Assembly (NCBI GenBank): GCA_015478945.1
Contig: JABUQX010117083.1
Span: 30,001 to 40,260 of the forward strand
Direction of reading: 5' to 3'
DNA: 10,260 nt
DNA from: Trachelipus rathkii
Lineage: Eukaryota > Arthropoda > Malacostraca > Isopoda > Trachelipodidae
The notes beneath the pieces were generated by a model. That model saw only the letters and a program-made list of their open reading frames with translations. It was not told the origin of the DNA and did not search any database. Each line of letters begins with the position of its first letter. The first letter of the stretch is position 1. A program made the position numbers and the translations under genes. Below, in pieces: positions 1-8,931 of this stretch.

Positions 1-35
<35 letters not shown>

Positions 36-55
36 TAATATATAGTTACTATATA

Positions 56-87
<32 letters not shown>

Positions 88-117
88 GTACTATACATAT
101 ACATATATATATAGTAT

Positions 118-164
<47 letters not shown>

Positions 165-400
165 ATATATATATATATAATAACTATATATATATTTATG
201 TATTTATATTTATGTATTAGTATATCATATACTAACTATAGGGTGAGTGATATATATAATATTATTAGTATATATAGATATAGAAACAGGAATTTAGAGA
301 ATATATATGCTAGTGAGTATTAGAGTATATATATCCATATATATATATATTTATATATATATATATATATAGATATATATTTTATATAGAAGATATATAC
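1..400. repeat. (TA)n microsatellite and AT-only DNA
   Basis: The stretch is almost entirely alternating T and A. Uninterrupted (TA)n runs cover 1-28, 65-87 and 121-159, and shorter runs lie between about 335 and 385. A few G and C bases appear at 240-320. Such DNA melts easily, can form cruciforms, and is typical of intergenic, germline-limited or organellar non-coding DNA. No gene is visible. Its true length is uncertain because such repeats are unstable in sequencing and assembly. Confidence 0.9.
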
Positions 401-2160
401 GCAATATACTAGAAGTTACAGACTAAATAGGAGGTCAAGTTTATACATGCTAGCACCAAGTAATAAGCTAAAAAATAAAAGAAGGGTATATGAATATATA
501 CCTTCGAATTTAGGAGCTCGAAAGTATAGAAACAAAAGTAACAAAAAATGAAATAAACTATTACAAGGTAAGCAGTAATCACAAATAATAAGTCATATGC
601 CACAATAACTTTGTTGACAAGAGGCAAATGAAGGGTACAAGAGCCTACATAATAGATTGAATCATCAGGACCAACCAAATGGGAGAATTATGAGTATACA
701 GGTACAAAATTGTTAAAGGGAATCTCGCTTGGAAGGCACACGGGAAAACTCAAAGTGCCACAAAACCAAACAAGAGATTTGTCACATAGTGGAAAAGTTG
801 TCTTATGGTAGGATAAAACTGAAGCCAAAACACGGATAGAGATTAAGTAATAAAATATATAAATAGAAATAAATAATGATATATAGATAAAAATATATAG
901 GTTATAGTAAGTGACATATATTAATATAGTATAATAAAATATATAGGAGAAAACTAATCGAGAAGATATATATAGAATAGAGAAAGTATAGATTAAAATA
1001 TTACCAGTATTAAAAAAAGAGAGACAAGCGAGATGATACGGGATACGATAGTACTAGAATAATAGGGTATATATATAAGATGCCAGCACGATAGGAATAA
1101 TGAACAATGGGAAAAGAAGTAAGCAATAGGGTAGAAAGTATAAAAGAGAGGGAGGTAATCATGGGAACTAAGCGAATCAAATTGACTAGAGATATGATAT
1201 ATCTATACAGGAACAACTAACTTATAGGAGAGTTATACGTAGTTTAATGTCATAAAATAATGAACAAAAGATGACATACATTATTATATTATATTGTCTA
1301 TCAGAAGAGTATTATTAAACGGGCTTTTCAATACCACTTAAAGTCAGACATAACAAGTACATAACAATAAAAATATGAATTTCACCTAAGTGATAAGTGA
1401 GAATTGGAAGAGGGGGATCTACATGAAGAGAGATTAAGCGAAACAGAACGAAGTGTGAGAGAGAGAGGAAGAGAGAGATGTACATAAGTTAGTACTTTGA
1501 AGACGAGAGAGCCGAGAAATACATTTATAGTTCAAAATGTGGAGTGTCTTGAAAAAATGTAAAGACAGATATAGAGAACAGAAGGAAAATGAGAAAAAGT
1601 AATAATAACAACAATACGCAATCTGTCGATTTAAGTTAAAGAAAATAAATAAGATATTCATTATAAGAAGTTTAATACTACAGATTTATAAATAAATAAG
1701 TAGTAAGATAAGATTTACATATATGTAAGTTAAAGAAGACGGTGAATAATAAATGAGAAATAGTAAATAAATCGCGAAAATAATAATAAGAAGAAAAATG
1801 AAATACTAAGAATAATTAAGAATAGATAATATGAAAGGAGATAGGAATAATAATATGAGATAGAGTAAAGATAATGACATAGAGAAACTAAAAAACAAAG
1901 TAATATAATAAGATTAAGATAAAATATAGAATAGTATAGAAAGAAAATAGGAAAAATGAGAAATACAGGAGCTAATGAATAAGAAAAGAATATGGAGCAA
2001 ATAAAAGGAACAGACAAATGAGAGAGGGAAATGGATGAGTCAATAACGTGAGTGAATAAAGAAATAATGACAACTACAAATAAGATAAGCGTGACCTAAG
2101 TGACATATGAGAGAGTAATAAATAAATAAGGTCAAGGGTACAATTTAAAAGTAAATAAAA
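401..2160. other. purine-biased region without a recognisable gene
   Basis: The + strand is dominated by A and G; for example 1441-1500 has 26 A, 19 G, 11 T and 4 C. On the minus strand this bias yields several short frames rich in Phe, Leu, Ile, Ser and Tyr (409-678, 1010-1216, 1434-1661, 1730-2017). They resemble membrane proteins only because a pyrimidine-rich strand encodes those residues. Three of the four lack an ATG at their 5' end, and none matches a family I know. On the + strand, frames free of TGA run 632-1033 and 1037-1375, but they hold many TAA/TAG codons. I see no supported gene here. Confidence 0.6.
1457..1478 (+). repeat. GA-rich pure purine tract
   Basis: This is a 22-base run made only of G and A, mostly alternating GA, bounded by T on both sides. 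It is the cleanest purine run inside the wider purine-biased region. Such tracts can form triplex or R-loop structures, but no function is shown by the sequence. Confidence 0.7.
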
Positions 2161-2326
2161 CTAATGGAAAGTAATGCAGGATAACATAAACGATAGATCC
2201 AAGGTAATTCATTAATAATGTAGCCTAGATGAGTAGCAAAAATATAAGACTACCTCAAATATTTATCGATAATATCAAGAGTAAGTAGGTTACGTAATTT
2301 TAAAATCATAGTAAGAAGAAGGAGAT

Positions 2327-2428
2327 ATGTATAATAAGCATTGTGATGATGAAACTACAAAATATGTATGTGATGATACTGACGAAATGACTCTAGATAA
2401 TTTGTACGAAAAATACAGCTCATTTTAA
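2327..2428 (+). CDS. 33-codon acidic small ORF (doubtful)
   Basis: An ATG opens a 33-codon frame ending in TAA. The peptide is acidic, with many Asp and Glu, and contains Cys-Asp-Asp twice, nine codons apart, because TGTGATGAT is repeated in phase at 2342-2350 and 2369-2377. A purine-rich AAGGAG lies at 2319-2324, but its end is only two bases from the ATG, too close for a normal bacterial ribosome binding site. Frames of this length are expected by chance. I do not recognise the peptide. Confidence 0.1.
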   Translation: MYNKHCDDETTKYVCDDTDEMTLDNLYEKYSSF

Positions 2429-2662
2429 TATCAATGAAACCACCATATACCTTGGGGATAAAGTGCCTCTATTTGTTTCGTCTTCCAATCAATAGGATGG
2501 ACTTGTATATGATTATTGCTGATGAGCATAGACCTGGACATATAAAAGGAGTATGATATTTATCCTCTAGAGAACTTAAACTATATACTCCACGTATTCG
2601 AGTATCCACTCAGAATAACATAATAAACAAGTAAATGACAACCTATGATTAGAGTAAATACT

Positions 2663-2680
2663 GTTGGTTTCTAAACCAAC
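2663..2680. other. 7-bp hairpin with tetraloop
   Basis: GTTGGTT (2663-2669) pairs perfectly with AACCAAC (2674-2680) around the loop TCTA. The sequence looks like a tRNA anticodon arm at first sight, but no loop of seven can be placed on the stem and no D-arm, T-arm or acceptor stem fits around it. There is no T run after it, so it is not a typical intrinsic terminator. Confidence 0.5.
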
Positions 2681-2990
2681 GTCACTTAGAGTATCGAATC
2701 AGTCACTAATGTCACCCATAAAAGGCAAACCATCATATACCAAAATATCTTTAGGAGCTATTAGTTTAGCCTGAGAATTTGTCTTTAAATTTTTGCTGAA
2801 AGTATTTTCGAAAGATAGAGTAATTAATAAATTCTGGGAACCATGTCTTCATGAAATAGGTCCTTCATGGAACCCAAGTAATTTTTTTTTAACGAAATTT
2901 TATCCCCTAGACTCCACCAAAACTAGAGTTTTAAATACGTTGATTTAACAAATATAGGCGAGATGAAGAAAAACATTAGTAGTCACCACT

Positions 2991-4249
2991 CCAGGATAAA
3001 ACACCTATATAGGGCGCTACGATGCGTGATTCGACTTGGATATGGCATAGTTGACGTTACAAACGAGTAGGAGGTGTTTAGTTCCGAGGGATGTGCGAGA
3101 GCCTGAACGAAGCAGCAATGAATGAGTTACACCTGATAATATAGGGTAAGGTGGATTGTAAATAATGGGTAACTAATAGAGTTATTTAAAGAAGAGATTT
3201 AGTATCGATGTGTCGTGCCATTAGGAAAGATATTATGATGATAATAATTAGGTATGATTTTAATGGTCGAAGATATGCAGTTCAGAGTAAGATTGAAGGG
3301 ACTGATTTGAAAAGAACTAGGTGAATCGATTATTATATAGGTTTATTAGAGTAAATTTGTGGATCTATACTATTTTACTTTGAAGCAACATAATGGAATT
3401 ATAGAAATAGTAAGGAGAGGGAGAAGTGATGATAAAATGTATTAGGTTTTATTAGAAAATTTGTAAACAGGGTAGAAATAATAGAGATTAAGTAGTAAAG
3501 CTCATATATGGAGCAGTATGATTAGTCATATATGATGTTTTGTATATTGAGATAAACTCTGAAAATGAATAATCACTAAAAATATAATACATGAGGGACT
3601 TTAAACATAGTTGTGAAAGAATAAAATATAGAATCTATGGAAAGTGTGAATGGTTTAATAATAGATATTACCCAAGTGAGGCAGGATGTTTATGATGTCC
3701 TTAGCTATATTCTAATTATGAATAATTGTGGATGGGTATATTGTAAAGAATAACGGGTAGGGTGGCAAGGGAAATGGTTAGGTTAGAAATGTATGGAGAA
3801 TGAAAATAAGATGGTGCGGAATGGTTCATTACTTAACCTATTTATTGCGGGTGATTTGGGGTTTTCTGTGTCGTTAAAGAGTTATCAGAGAGTGGATAGG
3901 AGGATTTAGGTAATATATAGGGATTATAAAGGAACGGCAGGTTTGAAGTAATACTCGATAAGTAAGATATGAGTATGGTATTTAGTAGCTAAGATAAGTT
4001 TGTGTTATTTAGTCGTTGCTATGATGGTAACAGCTATGAGAAAAAGTGTTTTGAGATTTAAATAATTAAGTGAATAAATGTTGGTATGAAAAGAAAAAAA
4101 TGGAATGATGACATGTGATTTGTAGAAAGTTTGTGGAAAATGACGGAATGGAATCGGAACTGTGTGCTAAATGTAAATCATATGAGGACTGTAATTGGAC
4201 TTAAGTCTAGATGCCTATTAATGTCTTAATTGAGAATGGTAAGTAATGA
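2991..4249. other. G-rich, C-poor region without a recognisable gene
   Basis: The + strand is rich in G, A and T and very poor in C; 3721-3780 has 21 G and 2 C. All standard-code frames are broken by frequent stops. Under a code with TGA as the only stop, one frame is open from 3595 to 3969 (125 codons, five TAA/TAG), whereas the other two frames carry eight TGA codons between them over the same stretch. That is mildly unusual and not sufficient for a gene call. I recognise no protein in any frame. Confidence 0.5.
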
Positions 4250-4336
4250 TACCTGTTGTTAAGGACTAAACTAGTAGGTAGTGAGGGGTATGGTCTGAAT
4301 AAGAGGGTAATTGTTCTAAAGTTACAATATTTTCAG

Positions 4337-4789
4337 ATGGGAAATTCAGATAGGGTTTTAGGTGAGGATAAAATTTGCATAAAATTGAATGAATTGATTA
4401 GGAGTGATTTTTGGTACATTGGTAATAAATGCCGAGAATAAATTGAAATAATGGACCAGTAAATAAATAATCGTCTGAGCATAGGTGATCTTGTCAAGTT
4501 GATGAGGAATAAGGATGGAAGATAGTTTGGAATGATTAAAAACGACAATGTACATAGTGGTGAGTCGTGGAGGGCGATCACAGATCGGTTGAAGACCGAA
4601 GAAAAACAGTGGGATTTACTCAAGTAAAGGAATGAATTGGAGACGGAGAGAAAATTTGAGAGTTTGTCAGAGTAAAAGAACTGCTGGTAGATAGGAAGTG
4701 AAGTGGATTTAGTGAAGGATGTTCATGGAATGTAGCTCACTTGGGCCAAGGATGACCAAGTGAAACAATAAGATGACCCACATAGTTGA
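4337..4789 (+). CDS. candidate ORF under a TGA-only stop code
   Basis: Starting at the first ATG of the frame, 150 codons run to TGA at 4787-4789. The frame is TGA-free from 4250, which is 179 codons. Eight in-frame TAA/TAG codons would have to be sense, read as Gln in many ciliates, so under the standard code this is not a gene. The other two frames hold 22 TGA codons over the same span. The predicted product would be hydrophilic, with a charged, possibly coiled-coil stretch rich in Glu, Lys, Arg and Leu in its second half. No family is recognised. G counts by codon position (53, 39, 57 over the 179 codons) give no independent coding signal, because excluding TGA itself lowers G at position 2. 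It may be a chance open frame or a decayed gene. Confidence 0.2.
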
Positions 4790-5175
4790 AGGGTCCGTTC
4801 GCACATAATACATAGGTGTCGTAGAAAGCTTTCTAGGGTGGATTTTCTGACTGACCGAGTTCTATAAAAAAATAGGATATATAAAAAAAGTTAATAACTA
4901 ATGAGATTAAAGGTTTGGCTCTCTTGACATCTTTTAAATAATCTTTCTATACTTCATTGGTTTCCAGAATGTTACCGCACCATTACCCTTACCCCATGAT
5001 CCATTGAGAGATGAGAAGAGATGGAGGGATATTAATAGGTGATAACTAAATCAGATAATATAAATTATATATTAAATAAATTAAGTATATTAATATATAT
5101 AATAATTATATTATAAAATAGTATTATATATATATTATGATAAATAATATTTAAGTATATATCTATATATTACAA

Positions 5176-5219
5176 AGCCATAAGCTGATGCTGAAGCATC
5201 TCAAAATATATAGCCATAA
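5176..5219. repeat. AGCCATAA direct repeats flanking a small hairpin
   Basis: AGCCATAA occurs at 5176-5183 and again at 5212-5219. Between the copies lies the hairpin GATGC-TGAA-GCATC (5187-5200). The unit stands out as an island of G and C inside nearly pure AT sequence. Short GC-containing hairpins between direct repeats resemble small inserted clusters such as those known from fungal mitochondrial DNA, but the repeats are short and chance is possible. Confidence 0.35.
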
Positions 5220-5334
5220 TATTATTTGACCGAATAATATAATAATATAATTAATTATAATAATAACTAATGAATAATAATAATACATAATATATAATTA
5301 AGTAATAATTAAACAGGAGAAGACAATATAATAG

Positions 5335-5371
<37 letters not shown>
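5335..5371. repeat. (ATA)12 microsatellite
   Basis: An uninterrupted trinucleotide repeat: twelve ATA units plus one A. Imperfect ATA/AAT repeats continue to about 5470. Copy number is likely variable. Confidence 0.9.
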
Positions 5372-5372
<1 letters not shown>

Positions 5373-5517
5373 TATTTAATGAATAATAATAATATAATAA
5401 TATATAATAAAATAATAATAATAATATAATAATATAATAATAAGTAATAAGAATAATAATAATATGAATAATCATAAGTTAAAATAATAAACATTATAAT
5501 TAATAATCCAATTAATA

Positions 5518-5541
5518 AATAATAATAATAATAATAATAAT
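5518..5541. repeat. (AAT)8 microsatellite
   Basis: Eight uninterrupted AAT units at the right edge of the AT-rich block. Composition returns to mixed just downstream, from about 5548. Confidence 0.9.
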
Positions 5542-5724
5542 ATAAACAGTTTTTGATTTTATTGCCAATGTTCTAATAGTTTTTTCTGTACATAGTTTAA
5601 TTTTCTAAAATGTAATCTTTGAATAGAACCAACAAGAGAACAGGAATGATTGCGTTTGTAAACCTTCACAATAATTAACGCATTTCATTGGTTGAAGTCC
5701 AGAAACGTTAAAATTGCGGGAGGC

Positions 5725-5753
5725 GGTCTGTTTTACATCAAAACACGCAGACC
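5725..5753. other. interrupted hairpin
   Basis: GGTCTG (5725-5730) pairs with CAGACC (5748-5753), and the adjacent TTTT (5731-5734) can pair with AAAA (5740-5743), leaving a four-base bulge on the 3' side. CAGACC is repeated immediately at 5753-5758, sharing one base, so two registers of pairing are possible. It is one of the few GC-rich spots of this part of the window. No function is evident. Confidence 0.35.
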
Positions 5754-5859
5754 AGACCATTAACAAAAATTTAATGTATTATCTGTTAGACTAAATATTC
5801 ATTGATTTAATAATTATATGATTGATTAAGACTCATTCCGCTTCGACAAGCAATTTAGA

Positions 5860-5903
5860 TCCTCTGAAAGATGTCTTCAAGTTAGAGACGAAACGCGTCG
5901 GGG
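5860..5903 (+). ncRNA. weak hammerhead-ribozyme-like element (doubtful)
   Basis: GAAA at 5890-5893 follows a 4-bp stem (GTCT 5873-5876 with AGAC 5886-5889). It is followed by the self-complementary ACGCGT (5893-5898) and C, so the 3' half ends in GTC, a classical cleavage triplet. TCCT (5860-5863) could pair with GGGG (5900-5903), using two wobble pairs, as stem I. The other core strand begins CTGA (5864-5867), but AAGAT follows where hammerheads have a three-base NGA, so two extra bases disrupt the core. Stem III has no loop and would need a dimer. A chance resemblance is more likely than a working ribozyme. Confidence 0.08.
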
Positions 5904-5966
5904 GGAAATGTAAATAAATATATTCTTCTGTCTTCTTCAGGTTGTAAATTGTCTTTCAAAGAGTAT

Positions 5967-5985
5967 TTTAAGGAAAGACCTTAAA
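5967..5985. other. 7-bp hairpin
   Basis: TTTAAGG (5967-5973) pairs perfectly with CCTTAAA (5979-5985) around the loop AAAGA. No T run follows and no ORF ends just before it, so a terminator role is not supported. Confidence 0.5.
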
Positions 5986-6506
5986 CTAATGTCACAGACA
6001 GATTCACACTGATGTATCCTTCTCCCCGATATAACCTCTCTGGGGCGCAAATAAAATTCAAAAAACTTTGATAAAATCAATCACTTCGATTTACTCAGGA
6101 TTCTTCTAATATGTATTTATCTAAAGGATGAAAATTATGACTAAAAATTGATTATAGTAAGAAGCAATTCTAATAAGGATAAACTGGTAATAATTGTTAA
6201 ACCTAAGAACGCCTAACTTATATCAAATAATGAAATGAAAATAGATTCTGGCACAACAGAGCCTGAAATACATGAAGTACTAGTGCGAGTTACTACCAAA
6301 TGACTACTAAAAAAAGACAACTCAACAATCAAATATAATCAATATAAAAGTAACTATAATAATAATATTACATACCAACTACGATAATAATTAATAATAA
6401 CCTGCTCCCAGATCATTGTCGAATTAATAAACAAAATTTTAATGAATCAAGTAAGATCAATAGCCACATTTGAACAATGATTACCATGATTATTAACCTG
6501 TACCTT

Positions 6507-6550
6507 GTACAGTTGTATAACAATTCAATTAGTATTGAATATACATGTAC
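6507..6550. other. 44-base bulged stem-loop, 17 bp
   Basis: The 3' arm (6534-6550) is paired without a gap to three blocks of the 5' arm: GTACA (6507-6511), TGTAT (6514-6518) and ATTCAAT (6523-6529). The loop is TAGT (6530-6533). Two bulges remain on the 5' side, two bases at 6512-6513 and four bases at 6519-6522. All 17 pairs are Watson-Crick. It is the largest secondary structure I found in the window outside simple repeats. No flanking gene or T run suggests a role. Confidence 0.6.
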
Positions 6551-6974
6551 TACTGACTTGCAACTCGTACTAACATCTAGGGTAACTAGGAATATTATAT
6601 TGAATTATTAAATAATGAACAAAAATGACTGGAAATACCCAAAAAATTAGAACATTATACATATATTAGTTACTAAATGATAGAATATGAAACAAGAATC
6701 TCTAGTTTGCGCACTAGCCAACTACAAATAATAAAAATATAGATTTGTTTAAACTAAACTTTACTCTCACAAAATAATGCTAACACAAATATAGATATAA
6801 TTAAGATTAGAAATAATATATAATAAGGGATTTAAATAAGATAAACAATAAGAAATAAACACTAAATAGTATATGATTTTTACGAATAAAGAATTTATTT
6901 TATCAATATATCGTGATAATATAATTACAATGAATGAAATTTTAAATGAAATACGAGAACAAGGTAAAATGTAC

Positions 6975-6988
6975 TGTAATTAATTACA
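6975..6988. other. 14-bp perfect palindrome
   Basis: TGTAATTAATTACA is identical to its reverse complement, as a dimeric protein-binding site would be. It lies at the edge of the AT-only block 6990-7140. Palindromes of this length made mostly of A and T arise easily by chance here, and no gene is nearby. Confidence 0.4.
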
Positions 6989-6989
6989 A

Positions 6990-7140
6990 TAAAACTAATT
7001 AAAGATATAATAATATAATATTTAAAATAATAATATAATTTATAAAATTATATAAATACATGATACTAATAATTATAATATATATATAGTTAGATAATAA
7101 TATCTATGTAAATAATAAAATATTGTAAATAAAATATATG
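6990..7140. other. AT-only block
   Basis: About 150 bases consist almost entirely of A and T, with only a handful of G and C bases and no long simple repeat unit. A GC-containing segment with TTCCGG follows abruptly near 7147. No gene is visible. Confidence 0.7.
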
Positions 7141-7455
7141 ATAGTTTTCCGGCCTTCACCGATATTTTCGACGAGATTCATAAAGTAAGCGAACATAGGA
7201 AGTTTGAAAATGATCAGATTTACAAATAGTAGACTTTTGGAGCAAGAAATATAAGCATGTAGGAATACTCATAACTAAACGTATAAGAAACATAAACATA
7301 CGAACTTTAATGCGACGTTTAGATCATTTTCGTTATCCGAAGGTTTTTATCAAAATATATAACGTAATAAAGTTGAATAAGGGATAGAATTAATAATGAA
7401 TAATAGAGTAATGAACAAAATAGTGTCCAGTACTGAAGGTAGCGTAATTGATACC

Positions 7456-7471
7456 CTATCATTAATGGTAG
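7456..7471. other. 16-bp near-palindrome
   Basis: CTATCATTAATGGTAG is self-complementary except for one T/G position in each half. It could be a dimeric binding site, but there is no gene next to it to regulate. Confidence 0.3.
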
Positions 7472-8070
7472 TTAACTAATATAAAAGATATTAAATACCG
7501 AACCATAAACAAAATTTTGAGGAAAGACATTTGCTATAATTGGGTAATAACTTCAAATTACGTGTGCGGTGTTAGTATACTCATTATGTTCACTCTAATT
7601 GGTCTTGAGTAGAATAAATTAATACTCTTCGTTAAGAAGGCATAGATAAATGATTTGGTAGGCATACGGGTAGAGTACCATACAATATTTCACCCCACCA
7701 TTAAAAATAATATTATAGCAATAACTATAAAAATAATCAGGAAAGTTTTACAGTAATCGAAATTTGACCCTATTAAAACATCACTAAACTTTAGCTCATT
7801 ATTTTACTGCCTCTCATTAAATAATGTGTAGTTTTTCTCAGTGGAATTGTATTCTTCATATGTGTCATAATATATACTAAAAATTAATAATTTCTGTTTA
7901 ATATTATTTTGTACAACCCCCGGAATTATTTTCAGAATTACAGTTTTTCAACATGGGGATATTATGCATAATAGCGTGTAGATAGTGTCTATTTACTCAC
8001 ACCAAGAGACCCAATAAAAGAGTGTAAAACGATTGATTCTTCTTGATGTTTAGCGCCTTCTGTCGGATCC

Positions 8071-8088
8071 AGGGTCTCACAATACCCT
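8071..8088. other. small 5-bp hairpin
   Basis: AGGGT (8071-8075) pairs with ACCCT (8084-8088) around an eight-base loop. A G4T5 run follows at 8093-8101. The element lies just beyond the end of the minus-strand frame at 8087-8446, overlapping its last bases. It is too weak to call a terminator. Confidence 0.25.
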
Positions 8089-8446
8089 ACGTTGGGGTTT
8101 TTGTGTTGAAAAAGTGTGGTGTTATATTAAAATGTGATAAATAGCTGATCGATGACTCAAAAAGTAGACGAGAAAAGCAAATATTTGATTCCGAGTGACA
8201 TTGATTAATAGTCAAAATGGCGTAGAAGATGCATAGAATCCAATAATACGAAATAATGAAAAATGCCAGAGAGTGAAGAAAGTGCCCAATAACATTAAGG
8301 GAGATAAGGTAATCAAGTGAAACAAATGGCATAACAGAAAAGATCGGGAATGAAATTGTATTATAAATAGTGAGTAGCATTATGATAAGATATAATATAT
8401 ACCAAATAGTATTAGACTGCATATACAAGTAGTAGAAAAAACACAT
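8087..8446 (-). CDS. 119-codon hydrophobic ORF, probably chance
   Basis: This is the longest standard-code frame in the window, ATG to TAG, on the minus strand. The predicted peptide is hydrophobic for about its first 80 residues, with several stretches of Phe, Ile, Leu, Tyr and Met long enough to span a membrane, and more polar at its C-terminus, where Ser, His, Asn and Thr appear. No motif or family is recognised. The opposite strand is A-rich, so a T-rich minus strand yields such residues automatically. By a rough estimate of stop frequency, about one frame of this length is expected in a 10-kb window of this composition. There is no neighbouring gene or clear ribosome binding site. Confidence 0.18.
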   Translation of the reverse strand: MCFFYYLYMQSNTIWYILYLIIMLLTIYNTISFPIFSVMPFVSLDYLISLNVIGHFLHSLAFFIISYYWILCIFYAILTINQCHSESNICFSRLLFESSISYLSHFNITPHFFNTKTPT

Positions 8447-8931
8447 GAAGCAGAATCAAGGCTAAGAGTAATAGTAGTATACCAAGAAGCCTCATCAATA
8501 ATACTGAAAAATTGTAATGAAGATATATAGTTGAATGTGTCGGTAATAATAATCAATATTAACATGTGAAATAGGATAAATAACGATAATAAGATATAAA
8601 ATAAAAAATAAGAACTCCCACTCAACAATTCTAAAATTCCGCCAAAAAAAGATAATATACAGAGCTTGGCTTAGACGACACAGGCTGTATGGGACAACGC
8701 TAGAGCACAAAAAACCTCTAACAAACGCAATAAAAAATCTCTAAATGCCAAATCAATAATGTAGAAGTAATTCAAGAGAACCTACTCTATGAGTACTCCC
8801 TTATCACACTAACACTTTTAGTGACCTCCACCAGTCAGTTCGAGTTACGTATCACATAAAAAACATTATTCCCAGTGGTCAGCAACAGTTGATAACACGC
8901 GAATAACTAGTTACCCACATAAATACTTATT
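8447..8931. other. A- and C-rich stretch without a gene
   Basis: C now clearly exceeds G on the + strand; 8701-8760 has 13 C and 4 G. Short hydrophobic minus-strand frames at 8380-8628 and 8495-8710 overlap one another in different frames and match no known family. I see no RNA gene or repeat. Confidence 0.5.

Larger units (their letters stand above)
2161..2990. other. mixed-composition stretch without a supported gene
   Basis: The strong purine bias stops here and all four bases are used more evenly. Stops are frequent in every standard-code frame. Local structure consists of a hairpin at 2663-2680, a T9 homopolymer at 2882-2890 and a small AAAAC/GTTTT hairpin at 2919-2932. A near-identical 15-base pair of direct repeats (2437-2451 and 2727-2741, one mismatch) is about what chance gives in DNA of this composition. 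The only small frame of note is at 2327-2428. Confidence 0.5.
4790..5560. other. AT-rich block with microsatellites, no gene
   Basis: After a short mixed stretch (4790-5040) the sequence becomes nearly pure A and T to about 5545. Any long frame in it, such as the minus-strand frame at 5251-5475 made mostly of Tyr, Ile and Leu, is a by-product of AAT/ATT repeats. TTGACA at 4924-4929 with TATACT 18 bases later looks like a bacterial promoter, but no ORF follows, and such matches are common in AT-rich DNA. A small GC-containing island lies at 5176-5219. Confidence 0.7.
5561..8086. other. mixed AT-rich stretch without a supported gene
   Basis: About 2.5 kb contains no standard-code ORF of note on either strand. 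Several frames lack TGA for long distances (6678-7374, 6931-7606 and 7412-8135 on the + strand), but TGA is scarce in AT-rich DNA and these frames carry many TAA/TAG codons. In the 7415-8134 frame G is spread as 41, 31 and 44 over codon positions 1 to 3, which is not coding-like. Visible structure is limited to the hairpins and palindromes listed separately and an AT-only block at 6990-7140. Confidence 0.55.

Noticed and set aside
743..760. AAACTCAAAG, as in a conserved small-subunit rRNA segment
   Set aside because: The conserved bases that should follow are absent, and no other rRNA core motif is nearby.
409..2017. Four minus-strand frames rich in Phe, Leu, Ile, Tyr and Ser that look like small membrane proteins
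   Set aside because: They mirror the purine bias of the + strand; three of the four lack an ATG at the 5' end; none has a recognisable motif.
2316..2329. AAGGAG just before an ATG, resembling a strong ribosome binding site
   Set aside because: The spacing of two bases is too short, the frame has only 33 codons, and nothing else in the window looks bacterial.
2519..2526. CTGATGAG, the start of a hammerhead ribozyme core
   Set aside because: No GAAA with a suitable stem follows within reach.
2640..2720. tRNA-like anticodon arm around 2663-2680
   Set aside because: A seven-base loop cannot be placed on the stem, and no D-arm, T-arm or acceptor stem fits.
2437..2741. 15-base direct repeats AAACCANCATATACC at 2437-2451 and 2727-2741
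   Set aside because: A pair with 14 of 15 matches is expected several times by chance in 10 kb of this base composition.
4924..4953. TTGACA with TATACT after 18 bases, resembling a bacterial sigma-70 promoter
   Set aside because: No ORF follows within reach, and such matches arise easily in AT-rich DNA.
5251..5475. Minus-strand frame made mostly of Tyr, Ile and Leu
   Set aside because: It is a translation of ATA/AAT repeats and has no informational content.
7415..8137. 240-codon frame free of TGA, with many TAA/TAG codons
   Set aside because: TGA is rare in all frames here, and G is spread over the three codon positions (41, 31, 44) without coding bias.
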